Positions 1-11,945 of a stretch of 64,000 nt of DNA are shown piece by piece. This DNA comes from Trichuris trichiura. Taxonomy: Eukaryota > Nematoda > Enoplea > Trichinellida > Trichuridae. Positions within the stretch are counted from its first letter, which is position 1. Each line of letters starts with the position of its first letter. Made by a program: the position numbers and the translations under genes. The notes beneath the pieces are model-generated. The model saw only the letters and a list, made by a program, of their open reading frames with translations, was not told the DNA's origin and did no database searches. Location: contig JBAJFE010000011.1 of assembly GCA_037903355.1 (NCBI GenBank), positions 815,001-879,000 on the forward strand, written 5' to 3'.

Positions 1-260
1 TAACCGCCCCTCCTCTCGTCCGAGGAGTAGGAGCGGCGACAAACCGCCCCTCCCCTCGTCCGAGGAGCAGGAGCGGCGACAAACCGCCCCTCCCCTCGCT
101 GAAAGAGCAGGAGCGGCGACGAACCGCTCCCACTCCCGCGCAGTGTGTCAGAGCGGTTACTGATCGCTCCACTCCTTACGGATGGTGCAACAGCGGCTGC
201 TTAGCCGCGCAGCGCCTTCCCGAAGGTGTCGGAGCGGCGAGTAACCGCTCTGACGACCGC
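1..260. repeat. GC-rich 40-bp tandem repeat, cut by window edge
   Basis: Six consecutive units of 40 bp start at 1, 41, 81, 121, 161 and 201, followed by a partial unit. The first three are nearly identical and the later ones diverge. Each unit begins with an aaCCGC-type string and ends in GGAGCGGCGAC or a variant, so each can fold on itself (CGCTCC against GGAGCG). The array probably continues to the left of the window. The base composition is strikingly GC-rich compared with the AT-rich DNA that follows. No coding signal. Confidence 0.85.
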
Positions 261-3200
261 GAAAATGCATGCACATGCAAGGAACCACCTCCCATCCCAT
301 CATGGAACAAAGAAGTGCGGATCGTGCATTTCCAATTGCTTCAATAACCAAAAGACAAGCAGAACACCCGTACAGATATGCTAACATGCATAATAATGCA
401 AGAGCATACTTGCCATGCAAAGTACATGCACTCTCGCCGAAAATGTGAAGGCAACGAACCAAAAGAGCGAACTCGCATTCACCGAACGAACATGTGCATC
501 ATGTAAGCTGAAGCCTATACCGTCCTGGCTAAACAGGTAGCTTTTTCTTTCCTATGAAAATTTGTATACTTTTCATTTTTTTTACGGAATCGCGCTGAAT
601 ATCAGATGTTTAATAAGGCAGTTAATATTAAGAACAAGCTATTAACCGTCTTCACCATTTTCTTTAAAGCCATTGCGAGGCAACAGTATACGGTTAAGCA
701 CTCCCGGAGGATGAACGGAAACTACCTTAGAGGGGACGTGTAAACAATCGGTCATCTTACCATGTCGGCTCAGACATTTTATGGTGCCACGATTTTGAAC
801 ATTGTTTTTATTCTCGTATTAATAAACGTTGTGAAATATTATGGCCTTTTTCTTTGTTGACTATTATCATTCTCTTTTATTGCTTTAGACTTCTGGAAAC
901 TACTATTTCTTGTCTTTCCGTAAGGAAAGTCAGAGTTGATTGAAACCGAAAGAACAGCAGCTTTCAATTTCCTTTTCTATTGAGAATGTTTATAAAGCCT
1001 TGAAGAAAAGATTTGCGCAAGCACAGTATGGTAGATCGTACCATTCTAAGCGTATAAGTGATAGAGATTTTTGGAACCGCTGTGAACTGTAAGGAATCTT
1101 ATTTCATGAAATTTTAAATTACAAAATCTTCTGATAGAATAGAAGTCGCGGTGCATGGGGAACTGAATAGCGAAGTTCTCTTTCATAAACTGGAAATTGT
1201 GGAATGGACAGATGCACAAGAGATAAAAGTTTATCGACGCCTAACAAATTCCTTTATGTGTAGAAAGTACTCATTGCCACAAGCTGACGGAACTTATACC
1301 TAGTATCGCATCCTGGACAAGTAACATTAACGTTAAGGACTTTTTGATACAACGAACAGGGGTACTGACAATTCTAAAAAAGTGGCTTAGAGAAAAAATC
1401 GTGGCACTAGTAGATCCACGGTAGACCTCTCTCTACATAATACACCTGGATGGAAGATCTAAGGTTACCTAACTAAGAAAATGAACTTTATGAATTGTTC
1501 CGGAGCTCACAAAAGCCGTAGTCTTACGGCAACGACAATGCGATGGGAAAACTTTGATTAGTGCACTGCAATAGTGTAGGAAGTTAGGGGTGGACGTTCA
1601 GCCTCTTGTATTGGAGAGATGAGAAATACCCTTCCGAACAATTTTAAGCGGAATGAAAAGTACTTTCGGCAAAGTAAGAACAGCAAAGATAGGCTCAAAA
1701 GGATAAATAAAAGTTATCTGGGAAATCTTTATATCTGGTTCAACGAGCGCTTCTGGAAAAACCATATCGACATCTACGCTCATCCGACATATGGCAAAAA
1801 CGCTGTCCCGCGAAATCCTAACGAACTTTGCATAGGAAGGTAATGTATACTCATAGAGCTAAAGCAAGTGGAGAAAGGCCTAGAAGAAACGAAGACCAAG
1901 GCATTAACCTAGGAAACAGCAGCCTAAGCATCAGTGAAAAACTGTTCCAACCAAAAAGAAATCTATGAAACTCATATTTTGCTTCCTGTCTCGAAGGAGA
2001 GATATTGTGAAAAGATTTGGCAAAGTAGCGAAGGCGACAGAGGAAACTATGCTACAGTAATGGCAAGTAAAGTAAGAAAACCATATTAGACTTCGTTTAC
2101 ACGATGGAAAACAACCTTGAAAATTATGACATGTCAACGTGATTTCGCAAGGCGCAATTTAAGTGGTATTTTTGTCCTCGTTAAGACACTTAACCATAAC
2201 GTTGCTCGCAATTGCTATCGACTTTAACTCAGCTGGCGAAGACGGAGTGCCATTTGTCCACGAGGACAGTTGAATTATCAACTAACGAACACTGAGTGTG
2301 GACATGTCACTTTCGTAAAATGAAAAGAAGACCTCAGAGTTTTCAAGGCTTATAAGTCGATGAGAACTTTAAATGCGTTGCAATTCTCATTACAAAAATC
2401 GGAAAACTCCTGTTAGGGCGAAGGAATAAAACGACGACCATCTATCGTAAAATAAAAATTTCTATAATGTGAAAACCTAAGGAGTCGTTAAGCAGTGTTA
2501 GCTATTGAATCTAAACTATGAGAGACGTTATTTCGTAACAGGAGCGTAAAAACTTGTTGCTTTGTACGGATGCAAAGTGTCTCTGTAAACCTTTACCAAG
2601 GGTGCTGATGTGGTGAACGACTCGTGTCTATCAGAAGCAAGCAGTTGTCTAACAGGTAAAATATTGCTATTCCACAACTATCACGAAGAATACTTATCGA
2701 CTGCTTATTTGCAGGTCCGCTTATAGGAGAGAAAATAGAAGAAATAGTCAAGAAAAGTAAAGCCAAAGGACACTTATGAAGGAAACAAATTAAGAAAGAA
2801 AAGTCTGTTTAATTAAAATGGTGATAGTGAATGTTTTCTGCCAAACAAAAAAAGAAATGGAATTCAAAGAAAGGGAACAAACTATAGGAAAGAAGCCAGC
2901 TGAGAGTGACTACTCATTTGCGGCCGCATCAGAATGCCTCTAAAAGGAACATAGGTGTAATTTCAATCTCTATTCCTCACCCAGTGTTTCTCCCTTTATG
3001 AGCATTGCCCTGGATTTTGGAGAAGGAGCGCCGGAGTGGATGAAGTGATAGCGTTTTAAAGAAACGGATTGCTTCCGTACAAAGCAATCAACTGCTCGAA
3101 TGGGCCATTACACGAACACTTTTTTATTGTTTATAGCCAATCACCAATTGTTCATTATGCCTCACTCAAATGCTATGTACATGTTACTGAGTAAACTGTT

Positions 3201-4615
3201 GCGTCTTATGGCAACTACTTTTTGAAGTAATTGAACAACAGTTAGCGGACTAAGAGTATTAATAATTTGGCTCTTCTTTACTTTCCGTTATGTCATGTAC
3301 ACTGAATGACAACTTTAAAGCAGTAAGAACATTAATTTTCATTGGGAAAACTATTCTTTCCGATCTTTTCAACCAATAATTACTTATTAATTATTCTTAT
3401 GCAAACGTGTTGCACACAACGCCAGTCGCTATTATACTAAATCTAACTATACTTCTACCTCCTAAGTTCTTACGGTAAAGCACTAATAATGGCTTCTAAA
3501 AGCAAATTTATCTCTTATTCTCTCTAGTTCAACTTTAAAAATGATGACTCATATTCTAAGAGAAACACAATAAGTTTCAAAAATGCTTCTTACCTGAAGT
3601 TGTCGTTCCTTCTTCAAGTTCCTGTCGAGGTTGGTTTGCGTTCGCATTTGTGGTGTGACGTCGAAATGCGAATTTTTCCATGGTTGACTGTGGCGATGAA
3701 GTCTATGAACGTTAACATGTACAGAAGGCGATGGAAAATGTAAATAACGCAGATTTAGAGAAACGTGGTGGCAGAATGGCGAAAATCTTTATGACGTTTG
3801 GCAAGGCAAAAGCAGTCTACCAACGAAGAGCGGACGTGTAATACTGATAAGAGCAGCTATTGCAGCAGCTTTGGCGAAAAGATAAGTGTTCCATGCAAAT
3901 TATTTGCGATGTGATAAGCTTATGTGCGAGCTGCCGTGGCATAGTTCAAGTGGTTTTTAGTGTAAAAGAGATTATGCCAACGCTACCAAATAATTGTTTA
4001 TCGTCGCGAAAACTGTAAATGTTAAAGAAATCTTTTACAAGAGGACCATTGGATATTAACGTTGTGTGCGCATTGTCAAATTGAGGTTTACCAAGTGCTT
4101 ACCTAAAGAACTGAATGGCTAATGCCTTCGCCGAAATGTGTTGAAAAACGGGCTTTTCATCTACCAATAGAACGCAACTTTTGAGACCTACCAGTAGCCG
4201 TCTTTGGCACAATGCATAATGGCGGAGGAATGAAAAAGAAGGGGATCCCGGATAGGGTTAAATATTGATCACTTAAGTAAATATTTGTCGACAAATCGTG
4301 CAGAAAACTCCGCTACAAATCGAGTGACGAAACCATAGTGAATTCAGGTCAAGTGGAGGACAATAGCTTACGCAAATAATGAAACAAGCAACTTTTACGT
4401 AACGTTTCCCATTACCGGCTTGCATGTGCGTACCGATACAGTTTGCAGCGTCATTTCTCGTTCCAATGGGGTCAAGCTTAGCCTTAGGCTATAAAAATTA
4501 CATGAAAAGTATATGGGAAGCAGATTACAAGAATTTTAAACCTAAGCGTAACATCGAACCTACTCTAACAAAAGATAAAAGTGCGAAGTCGGTAGTCTAT
4601 GGGACGAGGCAAATC
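261..4615. other. Gene-poor AT-rich stretch, nothing recognised
   Basis: Only short open frames (up to 90 codons) occur. None shows a recognisable motif, and none is extended by convincing splice sites. No tandem or inverted repeat of note was seen. Anonymous or deeply decayed intergenic DNA. Confidence 0.5.
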
Positions 4616-5190
4616 GGAATAGTCCAAAAGTTGCCTTGTTGTTTACTTCTCTCTGATCTGGTTTGCTTTCTTTTCCTTACTTTGTCTTTTTTCTGATTTG
4701 GCTTTTTTCTTCTTCGTCTTGTTTTAGTTATTCAACATTACGTTGTCCCTTTCTGTTCGTCGTGGGTGTGCCATTCATTTCGGTCTGCCGCAAGTCTACA
4801 GCTTGATATCGTCACTTTTCGACCTTCTCTTCTGTGCGTTTTCTGATTTATAATTTCTTCCTATCTCGTTTGTTGCTATTCGCTCTCCATTTCTTGATCT
4901 TCATTCATGTTTTCCTCTGCTTTCAGTTATTCCTTCGTTGTTTGCTTCATTTTTCCAGTTTTTCTTCTTACACATCCATTTTGGTAAATTCTTTGCTTTT
5001 TCGCTTCTTTCTGTCATATTTCTGTTTCTTTTCTATGTTATCTGTTTTGGTAGCACCACCTTTTCTTCTCCGGTGCTCTCGCTACTTTAAAATCTTTTAT
5101 TGTTGGTTTTGCCTCTTCTCTGTTTCTATCCTCTTTGTAATGGGTGCTCAAGTCTATCAAGTATCCAATGGTTTTTTGTTCGTTTGACAT
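4616..5190. other. Pyrimidine-rich low-complexity stretch
   Basis: The + strand is strongly enriched in T and C (TTTCTT, CTTCTT and similar) for about 570 bp. A 117-codon open frame at 4,834-5,187 translates to mostly Phe, Leu, Ser and Cys, as expected when a T-rich strand is read. It has no flanking gene structure and is not called as a gene. Confidence 0.6.
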
Positions 5191-5366
5191 TACGCATTGC
5201 TATGTTGACAGTATGTTGTAGGCGGTAAAATCTGTGCACTCAATTGGCAAAGAAAGAGAATTGTCTTCTGTGTTTTCAAGAAATTGGATTGACCGTCGAT
5301 AACAACAACTTTTTCTAGCAGGAAGCCTTGAACATTAGTTAGCGATACAACGCGGAGAGTTTATGC

Positions 5367-5866
5367 CAGCGGTGGGGAACGTCTGACCCGCGAGACCATT
5401 CCATCCGGTCCTAAAAACATTCCCTCTCACCAACTGAGGCAACCGCACATGGATGCGAGCTTCAGCGAAAAGTGACTGTGGGATCTGATTTTTTGAAAAT
5501 GCGATACACTCGTTGTATGTGAACCCTAGTAATAGCATAAATCATGCGTAAACAAGCAGACAGCATCAGTCTGGCTAGGAAGACTGCTCTGCTGTCGGCT
5601 CTCTGTCGACAAACCGATGTTGTTAGTCTTAGGAGGCAAGAAGTAAGCTGGACTAGTGTGCGCGTCAGTAGCGTGGACCATTGGCCGCCTACAGACCAAA
5701 AGTATTATTCTTATCTCGCCTTATCGCTTTGTTCGAAGGGTGTCTTAAATGAACATACGTGCAAACAATGGAGGCTATGTCCTTTCGTGGAGTATTCCGT
5801 AAGGCCAGCGAATGGTCTTAAAAACGTCCGAACAGCCCGCGGCAGCAAAAAGGTTCCCTAGCCCCG
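5367..5866. mobile_element. Non-autonomous hAT-like element (MITE), decayed
   Basis: The two ends form an imperfect inverted repeat: CAGCGGTGGGGAACG at the left, and CGGGGCTAGGGAACC when the right end is read on the other strand (10 of 15 positions equal). Both continue into a CCCGCG/CCGCGGG segment. hAT elements typically have ends of the form CAG-G-T---CAACC. The flanks carry an 8-bp near-duplication, gtttatgc (5,359-5,366) and gcttatgc (5,867-5,874), matching the 8-bp target duplication of hAT transposons. No transposase frame lies in the 500 bp, so it is non-autonomous. Superfamily assignment is inference from ends and duplication length. Confidence 0.6.
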
Positions 5867-5874
5867 GCTTATGC

Positions 5875-6940
5875 AATAATTACATGCAATTAATCAGTGT
5901 CGCATGCAAGGAAAACCCAGAACACGTCAGTCCTTACATGCACGGAACCTTTGTGAGAGTTAGTGGGACATACTAATGGAAACAATAACCATAATGAAAG
6001 CTGCTATCAAGGAGAGAAAGGCACAAACTCTCAGACGTAACTGTTTCTAGATCAAGAAATTAAAGCATCTACGATTACAGAGTACGGTGCTCACACACTC
6101 TACAACCCACGATACAATGTCCGAAATAATAGTTATCTTACGTTCAGAAGGTATTTTTAATGTGATATATTAAGCTTTGAAAGTGGCATTTTTGTAAAAA
6201 TTTTAAGAAATTGCTTTCCTTTCTACAAAACATTTTTTCAGGACTGTTCGTTGTAATAGTAACTTTACTTAGTTTGGATAGAGAACTCAAGTCAGCAAAA
6301 TATAGACAATAAAATCGGCCGCTATGGATGTCTAATTTTATGGTCACATGGAATAAAAGAGTCAAGAGAAAGACAGTCAATACTTTATAATGCGTTTAAA
6401 ATAACCAAAATTTCGCTTCCCTGCGTGACACTTGCATCGCTGTGCTTTCTATTATTGCCAGAGAAGAATAGTTCAGAGACGTCACAAACGATTGTTCAAA
6501 GTACCGAACTAAATCTTCGATGGAAATTATTAATACTAGCACCGCTTAGTCACTTCACACTTTTGTTCTTAAAATTAGGAACTGATGAAGCGGACGACAC
6601 CTAAGCCTTCTGATTGAAATAAGCAAAATTTACATTTGAACGGCCTTTCTGCAAGGTCTTAAAAGATCAAGTTCTGGAGTTCTTCATTTTCTCACCAATC
6701 TAATAACGCATACATATATCAAAGTCACGACGTACGAGATAAGTAGAAGGAAGAAAACTGTCAAAAAAACTTTGACAACATAAAACTCAAGACATTTTGA
6801 CTTCTATGCAATGTAGACAATAGATTAGTCTCTTCGCGTACTAGAGTCTAATGACTGATGAAAGAGTCTACATGTTGTACGAATTGTACACGCAACAACA
6901 CTGAATGCCAATAGCAAAATAAACAGAGAAAAATAATGAT
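5875..6940. other. Gene-poor stretch, nothing recognised
   Basis: AT-rich sequence with short open frames only. No repeat structure or gene signal was seen before the foldback element that starts at 6,954. Confidence 0.5.
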
Positions 6941-6953
6941 ACAATAAAAGGTC

Positions 6954-7490
6954 TTGAAAATGTGATGTTTTTGTACGGGAATGTAAGTTTTCATATTAAA
7001 GTGTCTTTATTAGGGATCATGTGTCCCGTTGGAATGTAAGTTGAACATAAATTTCCCGGAGCTTTCAGGTCTGTCGCGACCAGTCTTCAGTGGTCAAACG
7101 ATGAGTATAGTATGTGGGGCGAGGTTAAACTTCAATCGCCTTCTAACTGTTTAAAACGAGAGTTTTAAAGTTTTTTCTTCTACGTCTGTCAGTTGCCACT
7201 TCCTTAGTTCTGTATTCTTGTAAAAACTGTTCCGTGTATATATTGACTTATTGTTTAATTTTCTTCTATCGTCACTTCAAATTTTGTCCATCTTTATCCA
7301 TTTCTGTGTGTGCACTTGTGTGTCATCCATTTAGTGAGCAGCAGTTGTGGAGTGTGATAATATTCGTCCTTATCAATACCGTTTGACCGCTGAAGACCGG
7401 TCGCGACAGACCCGAAAGCCCGGGAAATTTATGTGCAATTTACATACCAACAGGACACATGATCCGTAATAAAGACACTTTAATACGAAA
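6954..7490. mobile_element. Foldback element A (Penelope-derived family?)
   Basis: Two arms of about 110 bp (6,987-7,100 and 7,381-7,492) are inverted copies of each other around a ~280-bp middle. The element is bounded by a perfect 13-bp direct repeat, acaataaaaggtc, at 6,941-6,953 and 7,491-7,503, read as a target-site duplication. A ~33-bp tail (ttgaaaat...gtacggg...) lies only on the left, outside the arm. Each arm carries a TAGGGA/TACGGA...CCCGTT motif. At its inner end is a hammerhead-like core: CTGAAGA at 7,390-7,396, a GGTC/GACC stem, then GAAAG. The core is flanked by the 16-mer TTTGACCGCTGAAGAC, which also occurs in the 3' flank of the PLE relic at 10.73 kb. No open frame of note inside. 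Confidence 0.7.
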
Positions 7491-7784
7491 ACAATAAAAG
7501 GTCGTTCAAAAGAATTTTTGAATCTAACATTCACTGAAATGCCTGGTAATGGGAGCGACGTTTTAAGTGAACCTGACAAAAGGACTGTTTCAACTGTCAT
7601 TGTGTTTGTAACTGCTGAGCTATCCGATAATGCTGTTCACTGGATTTGTCATCGCTAAAGCCAAATTAGAGCCAGTAGCTGGCTTGGTAATTAGCCTGCA
7701 AAAGCTCCCTTACACTGCTGACAACGGAACAAGAGCAGTTCCGAAACGTACGGCATACAAATTGTTCTGTATTTTCTCTAACAA

Positions 7785-7860
7785 TTTGCTCATCCATTCG
7801 TTGGTAGGGCACTTTGAAGCTTACTTACAGATACACCAAATAGGTCAAACCCGTGAACCA
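7785..7860. mobile_element. Degraded fragment related to foldback elements B/D
   Basis: The string GCTCATCCATTCGTTGGTAG near 7,789 recurs as close variants in both arms of the foldback elements at 8.39-8.77 kb and 24.50-24.83 kb, followed by a similar cttacagataccc-like stretch. No partner arm or target duplication was found here, so it is scored as a relic. The rest of 7,504-8,373 holds no gene that can be recognised. Confidence 0.4.
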
Positions 7861-8386
7861 GAAGACCAACTATGAAGCAAAAGATAGGAAGAAACTATAT
7901 ATAGTGCAAGTAGTTTTTCTGAGCTTTCTGTGGTAGAGTATAAGACTATCCGCGCGGGAAACTACAAGTACAATACCTTAAGGGAACTAATTACGTTTGA
8001 GAAAGCGCCATAGCCTACGAGCGTTTTGAAGAAAGGAAACACTTGCTTTAGTAATAACTTAAAACAAGGATGGATAACATTGCTTCATATCTAGTTGATT
8101 TGTGGAATTTACTCATTTGTTAAACAATATTATTTTTCCTTTATCTCAAACCTTTCAGGGCTCTTCTCCGCCCTTTGTTAAAGAATTAAAATGCTGTGAC
8201 GTAAGTTCCGAAATAGAAAAAGTATTTCTCAAGAAATGGGTGGATTAGATGAATAAACCACAGCTGTTACAAGGAGCTGTTTTCTAGGTCGTATTATTTG
8301 CAAACATCGTCTATTCGATTATTTAGTGCCAAATCGTTTCATTTTTCCAAATTTCACATGCTGTTTTTAAAGCTAGTGTTCACATT

Positions 8387-8766
8387 GAAAACAGGATGCT
8401 TCATAACGGGCTGCTTTTTCATGGTTGTAAGGTTTTCTACGGCTTTTCCCGTTTATATTGTCTGTGCTGGTATCGGTACTTGAACGAAACAACTGCTCTA
8501 CCAACGGATGGATGAGCCGTTATTAAGAAAAATTGTACAGGTATTAATGCACTCAACTTTTAATTTCGAAGCCTTCGGAACGCTTTAGTTCCGTCGTCAG
8601 TGAGATGGAGGAGCCGTTGGACCGTTAAAGGTTGAGTGCATTGATACTTGTACAATTTTTCTTAATAACGGCTCATCCATCCCTTGGTAGAACAGTTGTT
8701 TCGTTCAATTACAGATACCAGCACAAACAAAATAAACGGGAAAAGCCGTAGAAGACCTTACAATCA
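8387..8766. mobile_element. Foldback element B (Penelope-derived family?)
   Basis: Left arm about 8,425-8,560, right arm about 8,635-8,766, inverted copies. Flanks are tagtgttcacatt (8,374-8,386) and tactgctcacatt (8,767-8,779), 11 of 13 identical and read as a target-site duplication. The left-only tail begins gaaaacagg and contains ACGGGCTGC...TTCAT; the arm contains TACGG...CCCGTT. The central part read on the minus strand has CTGACGA, a perfect 5-bp stem (GGAAC/GTTCC), then GAAG, which resembles a hammerhead core with a changed last base. It sits just beyond the 3' flank of the minus-strand PLE relic. No coding capacity. Confidence 0.7.
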
Positions 8767-8779
8767 TACTGCTCACATT

Positions 8780-10355
8780 AAAACAAACCATTTTATTGAT
8801 CATAATTACAACAACTGCATAGCCTTGGAAAGTTACAAGTCCCATCCTCAGCGGTGAGACATTAGAAAGGACGAACATGATGGGCATTACAGGCGATTAA
8901 ATGGGTCAGTCGGATGTTTTGCACAAGTGTTTTCCTATAAGATTGGTCCACACGCCACCGATCTCTTTACCTTTGCTTCCATTAATTACTTCATTATGCC
9001 TAACAGAAATGCTTTAATCTTTCGTAGTTTCGAATCATCTTCTTGGCAAATGAATTTGGAAAATGACTGACCGCCACAGTGCGAGGCACGTTCCACCAAT
9101 CTCGATGCCTTCTTGATTGCTTCATGCTTTGCTGCGTGGGCTTCCGTTTTTCGAGACCTTCCTCTGCGTCCTGTTTCATTGTCTTGGATGTTAGAAAATG
9201 CATTCTTGCAATGGTTGAGACAACTAAGGTGCTGTTTAAACTTTTGAGATAGGGTGTTGCCTACCTCTCCAAAGTAGAAAGCAAAGCAACTGCAAATCAT
9301 CTCGTAAACCACTCCTGGCTTCTCTCAATAGGTAACCGTGTTTTTTCATGCCTATCCATGGGCCTCAACGAATACGAGGTTTTGGAATACACTTTGAGAA
9401 CGATCTCCTTGGTAATACGCATAATGTTTCCTCCGAAACGTTTGTAGTATGGCATTACGAATAAGAGAACGCTCTGCTTTGATAAACCGCTTTCTGGTCT
9501 GGACGTTCTCTGCCTTATCACCGAGGAAATTAATCCTGCTGGATAGCTTTTGTATAAAAAAGTCGCTTTTATGTGTGCAAGCTCAGCCGTAAGCAAATTT
9601 TCATCGCAAATTGATGTTGGATTACCAATCATCCCAGTAATTGTACCTGCGACGAAAAATATAAATGTCTGTTCAAAGATGTAGGCCTCCTAAAGACTGT
9701 TGTTTTAAGCCTACGTCCATCGCTGATTATGAGCACATCGAGTCTCCCATTGTTTCTTTTTCAATAGTGAAGGAAATGCAGTTCAGGAATAGGCTGCTCA
9801 GGTCGTTAACAAATGCTTCCTTCTTCCCCATTTGATGACAGCAAAGATGTCGTTCATGTATATTATGAAAAACGTCAGGGTAATTGCTGCGTCTGCAAAG
9901 AAAAAAGCCTTTTCTTCTAGAGATTAAATAAACATTTTCGCTAAAATGGGCGATAGAGAGATATCCATTTGTGCCTCCATCTTTTGTATGAAAAACTGTT
10001 CTTGAAACTGGAAGTAGTCTGCTTTTTTTAAGCGCTAGTCTGTTGACGTGAAATGTCTTGAGATTGGTCCTTTGTGCTAACGTCAGGTCCGCTTCAAGAA
10101 CCTTTTCGAGCGCGTTGAACGCGCCATATATGGGGACGCTTGTGAACACCTAATTTATGTTCTAAATGAATAAAATTTCCGAGAGGTCTGACTGTAGATT
10201 CTTGAATTCAACGCAGAATTTCTTTACTGTTTTCTACTTAGGACGTTCTGCTTCCATCTAACGGTCTGACGATCGTTTTCAAACAGTAGCCTAACCGTCC
10301 TATAACGCTTTTTCTACTCGAAATCACAGGCTTTTGAGAGATACCCATTTTGAAA
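8780..10355 (-). pseudogene. Dead Penelope-like retroelement: RT + GIY-YIG fragments
   Basis: Reading the minus strand from about 10,352, broken frames follow the order of a PLE. An RT N-terminal segment with KPVISS (near 10,330) and NSKE is followed by FTSVPI...AFNALEKVLE (about 10,145-10,080). Next come a damaged DG-AMGSPLS region, a damaged catalytic YVDD region now reading NYPDVF (near 9,880) and an ISFTIEKE segment (9,760). After the post-RT stretch ending RLPIERSQE (9,320) comes a GIY-YIG-like part, VVYEMICSC...GEVGNTLSQKFKQH (9,310-9,230). Several frame changes and stops break it. About 200 bp of 3' flank (down to ~8,780) matches the second copy at 10.6-10.8 kb, including a CTGAGGA...stem...AAGG hammerhead-like core near 8,850. 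No functional protein can be made. The 5' end is truncated. Confidence 0.8.
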
Positions 10356-10429
10356 GCCCATACAGCTCTTAACGTTGAGTGTTGCCAATGTACGTCATTT
10401 CAGAGACGTATACGTCGTGTGTTTCACGT

Positions 10430-10805
10430 TCACAAGACTCCAGCAGAGAACTGAAGCAATTAAGAAAGCATCGGGCGTAGTGGAACACGCCTCTTACTGT
10501 AACTGTCAATTATTTTTCAAAGTCATTTGCCGAGAAGAGGACTTCAAACTGCGAAAAGCAAAAGAGGGCCTTTTTGTTACGCATAATGAGGTGATTAGTT
10601 GAGACAAAGGTAAAAAGATCAGTGATATGTGAACCAATCTAATTAGAAGAATACAGTTAGACAAAACATTCGGTTGACCCATTTGGCTGCCTATAAAACT
10701 CATCTTATTCTTTCATTTCAACATTTGACCGCTGAAGACGGAACGTGTAACTTCTCAAAGCTACGCAGTTTACATCATTGTTATTAATAAACTGGTTTAC
10801 CGTTT
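10430..10805 (+). pseudogene. Second PLE relic: C-terminal end and 3' flank
   Basis: The frame at about 10,440-10,600 reads EAIKKASGVVEHASYC...VICREEDFKLRKAKE. It aligns with EAIKKASRLVERASHC...FICQEDDSKLRKIKA of the minus-strand relic, i.e. the end of a PLE GIY-YIG protein. The following 200 bp, starting gcataatgaggtgatta, also align with the 3' flank of that copy and contain TTTGACCGCTGAAGAC at 10,725-10,740, then a weak stem and AAAGC. The two relics face away from a junction near 10.36-10.43 kb, so both are 5'-truncated and lie head to head. The upstream part of the same frame (10,375-10,430) is not alignable. Confidence 0.7.
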
Positions 10806-11785
10806 TATTTTGAATGATAGCTTGAAAATAGGGAGCTACGTTTGGAGAAACGAAGAAATTGAACCTGTTACCGCCCAACCAATTTTCAATTAATGCTCGC
10901 AGATTGTTCGTTTTGTCTTTGACTTTTGGAAAGGATAGGGCCAATTAAGTGTAAAAACATGCACAATGGTTCCATTTCAGGACGTAATGTGAAGATAACT
11001 TTTGTCTCTTTATAACCGCAACAATTTCATGAGATGTCAATGCAGTAAAAGTTATGGGGTAGACACAATGAGTAGAGACAAAAAGGGACAATTTTAACAC
11101 AACAATTTTCTTGACACTTACCAGTTAGTCTTAGCAGCAGATGAAAGACTGTTGATGCAACAGAGAGGTGACAACTAAAAGAAAAGCAGTCATTGTCGAT
11201 GCTATTTGCATCGAAGACGAGTTAACGTTATCTTGCTGACCGAACAGTGCGAACACTACGTTTTTCTCCGGAAAAATGCTTAAGATTGTTCGAGAATCAC
11301 GGTCATCTGAAAGCTTTAAATTCATATACTCTAAACATAAAATTGCATCGACGAAAAGTAAGGACAGGAAACGTAAGACGATTAGCACTACGGATACTTG
11401 CAGCTTCAAACATATCCAATCCAACTGCAGCGCGATCGCATCCTGTTACGTTCCAGCGTCGACTTAATTTTCTTAGCACACTGAATTCATACTTTACGGT
11501 GACTCATCAAAGCTGTCAGTGGACGAATAAGATAACGGTTTTTGCTAAATGAGAATTTGTTCTGAACATTAAAAGACTACAAATGCAAATTACACGCTGT
11601 TGTATACGTGAAATTCCAAGTGATTATACAAAAAACGATTCTACATGAGAGATCACGCGGTTTTATAGATGAAAAATACTGGAATAAAACAAAGAATTTT
11701 AGTGGAAAAGAACCACAAGGACGACGTGTGATGAACGTACCTGAAACCTACGAAATTCAAAATGTATACTGATGATAGCAGTAAA
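10806..11785. other. Gene-poor stretch, nothing recognised
   Basis: Short overlapping open frames on both strands (up to 101 codons) with no motif, no consistent splice sites and no repeat partner in this window. Confidence 0.45.
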
Positions 11786-11789
11786 TTCG

Positions 11790-11945
11790 ACAGAAACGTT
11801 TCAAGCGCAGGTTCTGTGTCATTCCGGGACGCGTCTTCAGCGATAGGAGTGGCCACCGCCGGACCGCTCTTCATGATTGGAAGCCCCTCATCTGACCAAC
11901 TTCGGCAGAGACCTCAGCCGTCAGCTCTAACAATTTTGTGGGAAA
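11790..11945. mobile_element. Degraded single-arm copy related to the foldback family
   Basis: About 150 bp match the segment at 52.10-52.23 kb. Both contain AAACGTTTCAAGCG, CGTCTTCAG, a TAGGAGTG-CCACCGCCGGA string, a CTCTTCAT string and GTCAGCTCT in the same order. The cgtcttcagcg part is the minus-strand form of the CTGAAGACG core found in the foldback elements. No inverted partner or target duplication was seen. Confidence 0.55.

Noticed and set aside
4834..5187. 117-codon hydrophobic frame resembling a membrane protein
   Set aside because: Explained by the T-rich strand. No start context, splice chain or family match.
8660..8720. GGCTCATCC...TTGGTAGAACAG string with a nearby CGTTCAA, considered as a tRNA-derived SINE promoter
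   Set aside because: The distance between the A-box-like and B-box-like parts is only about 20 bp and no tRNA fold forms.
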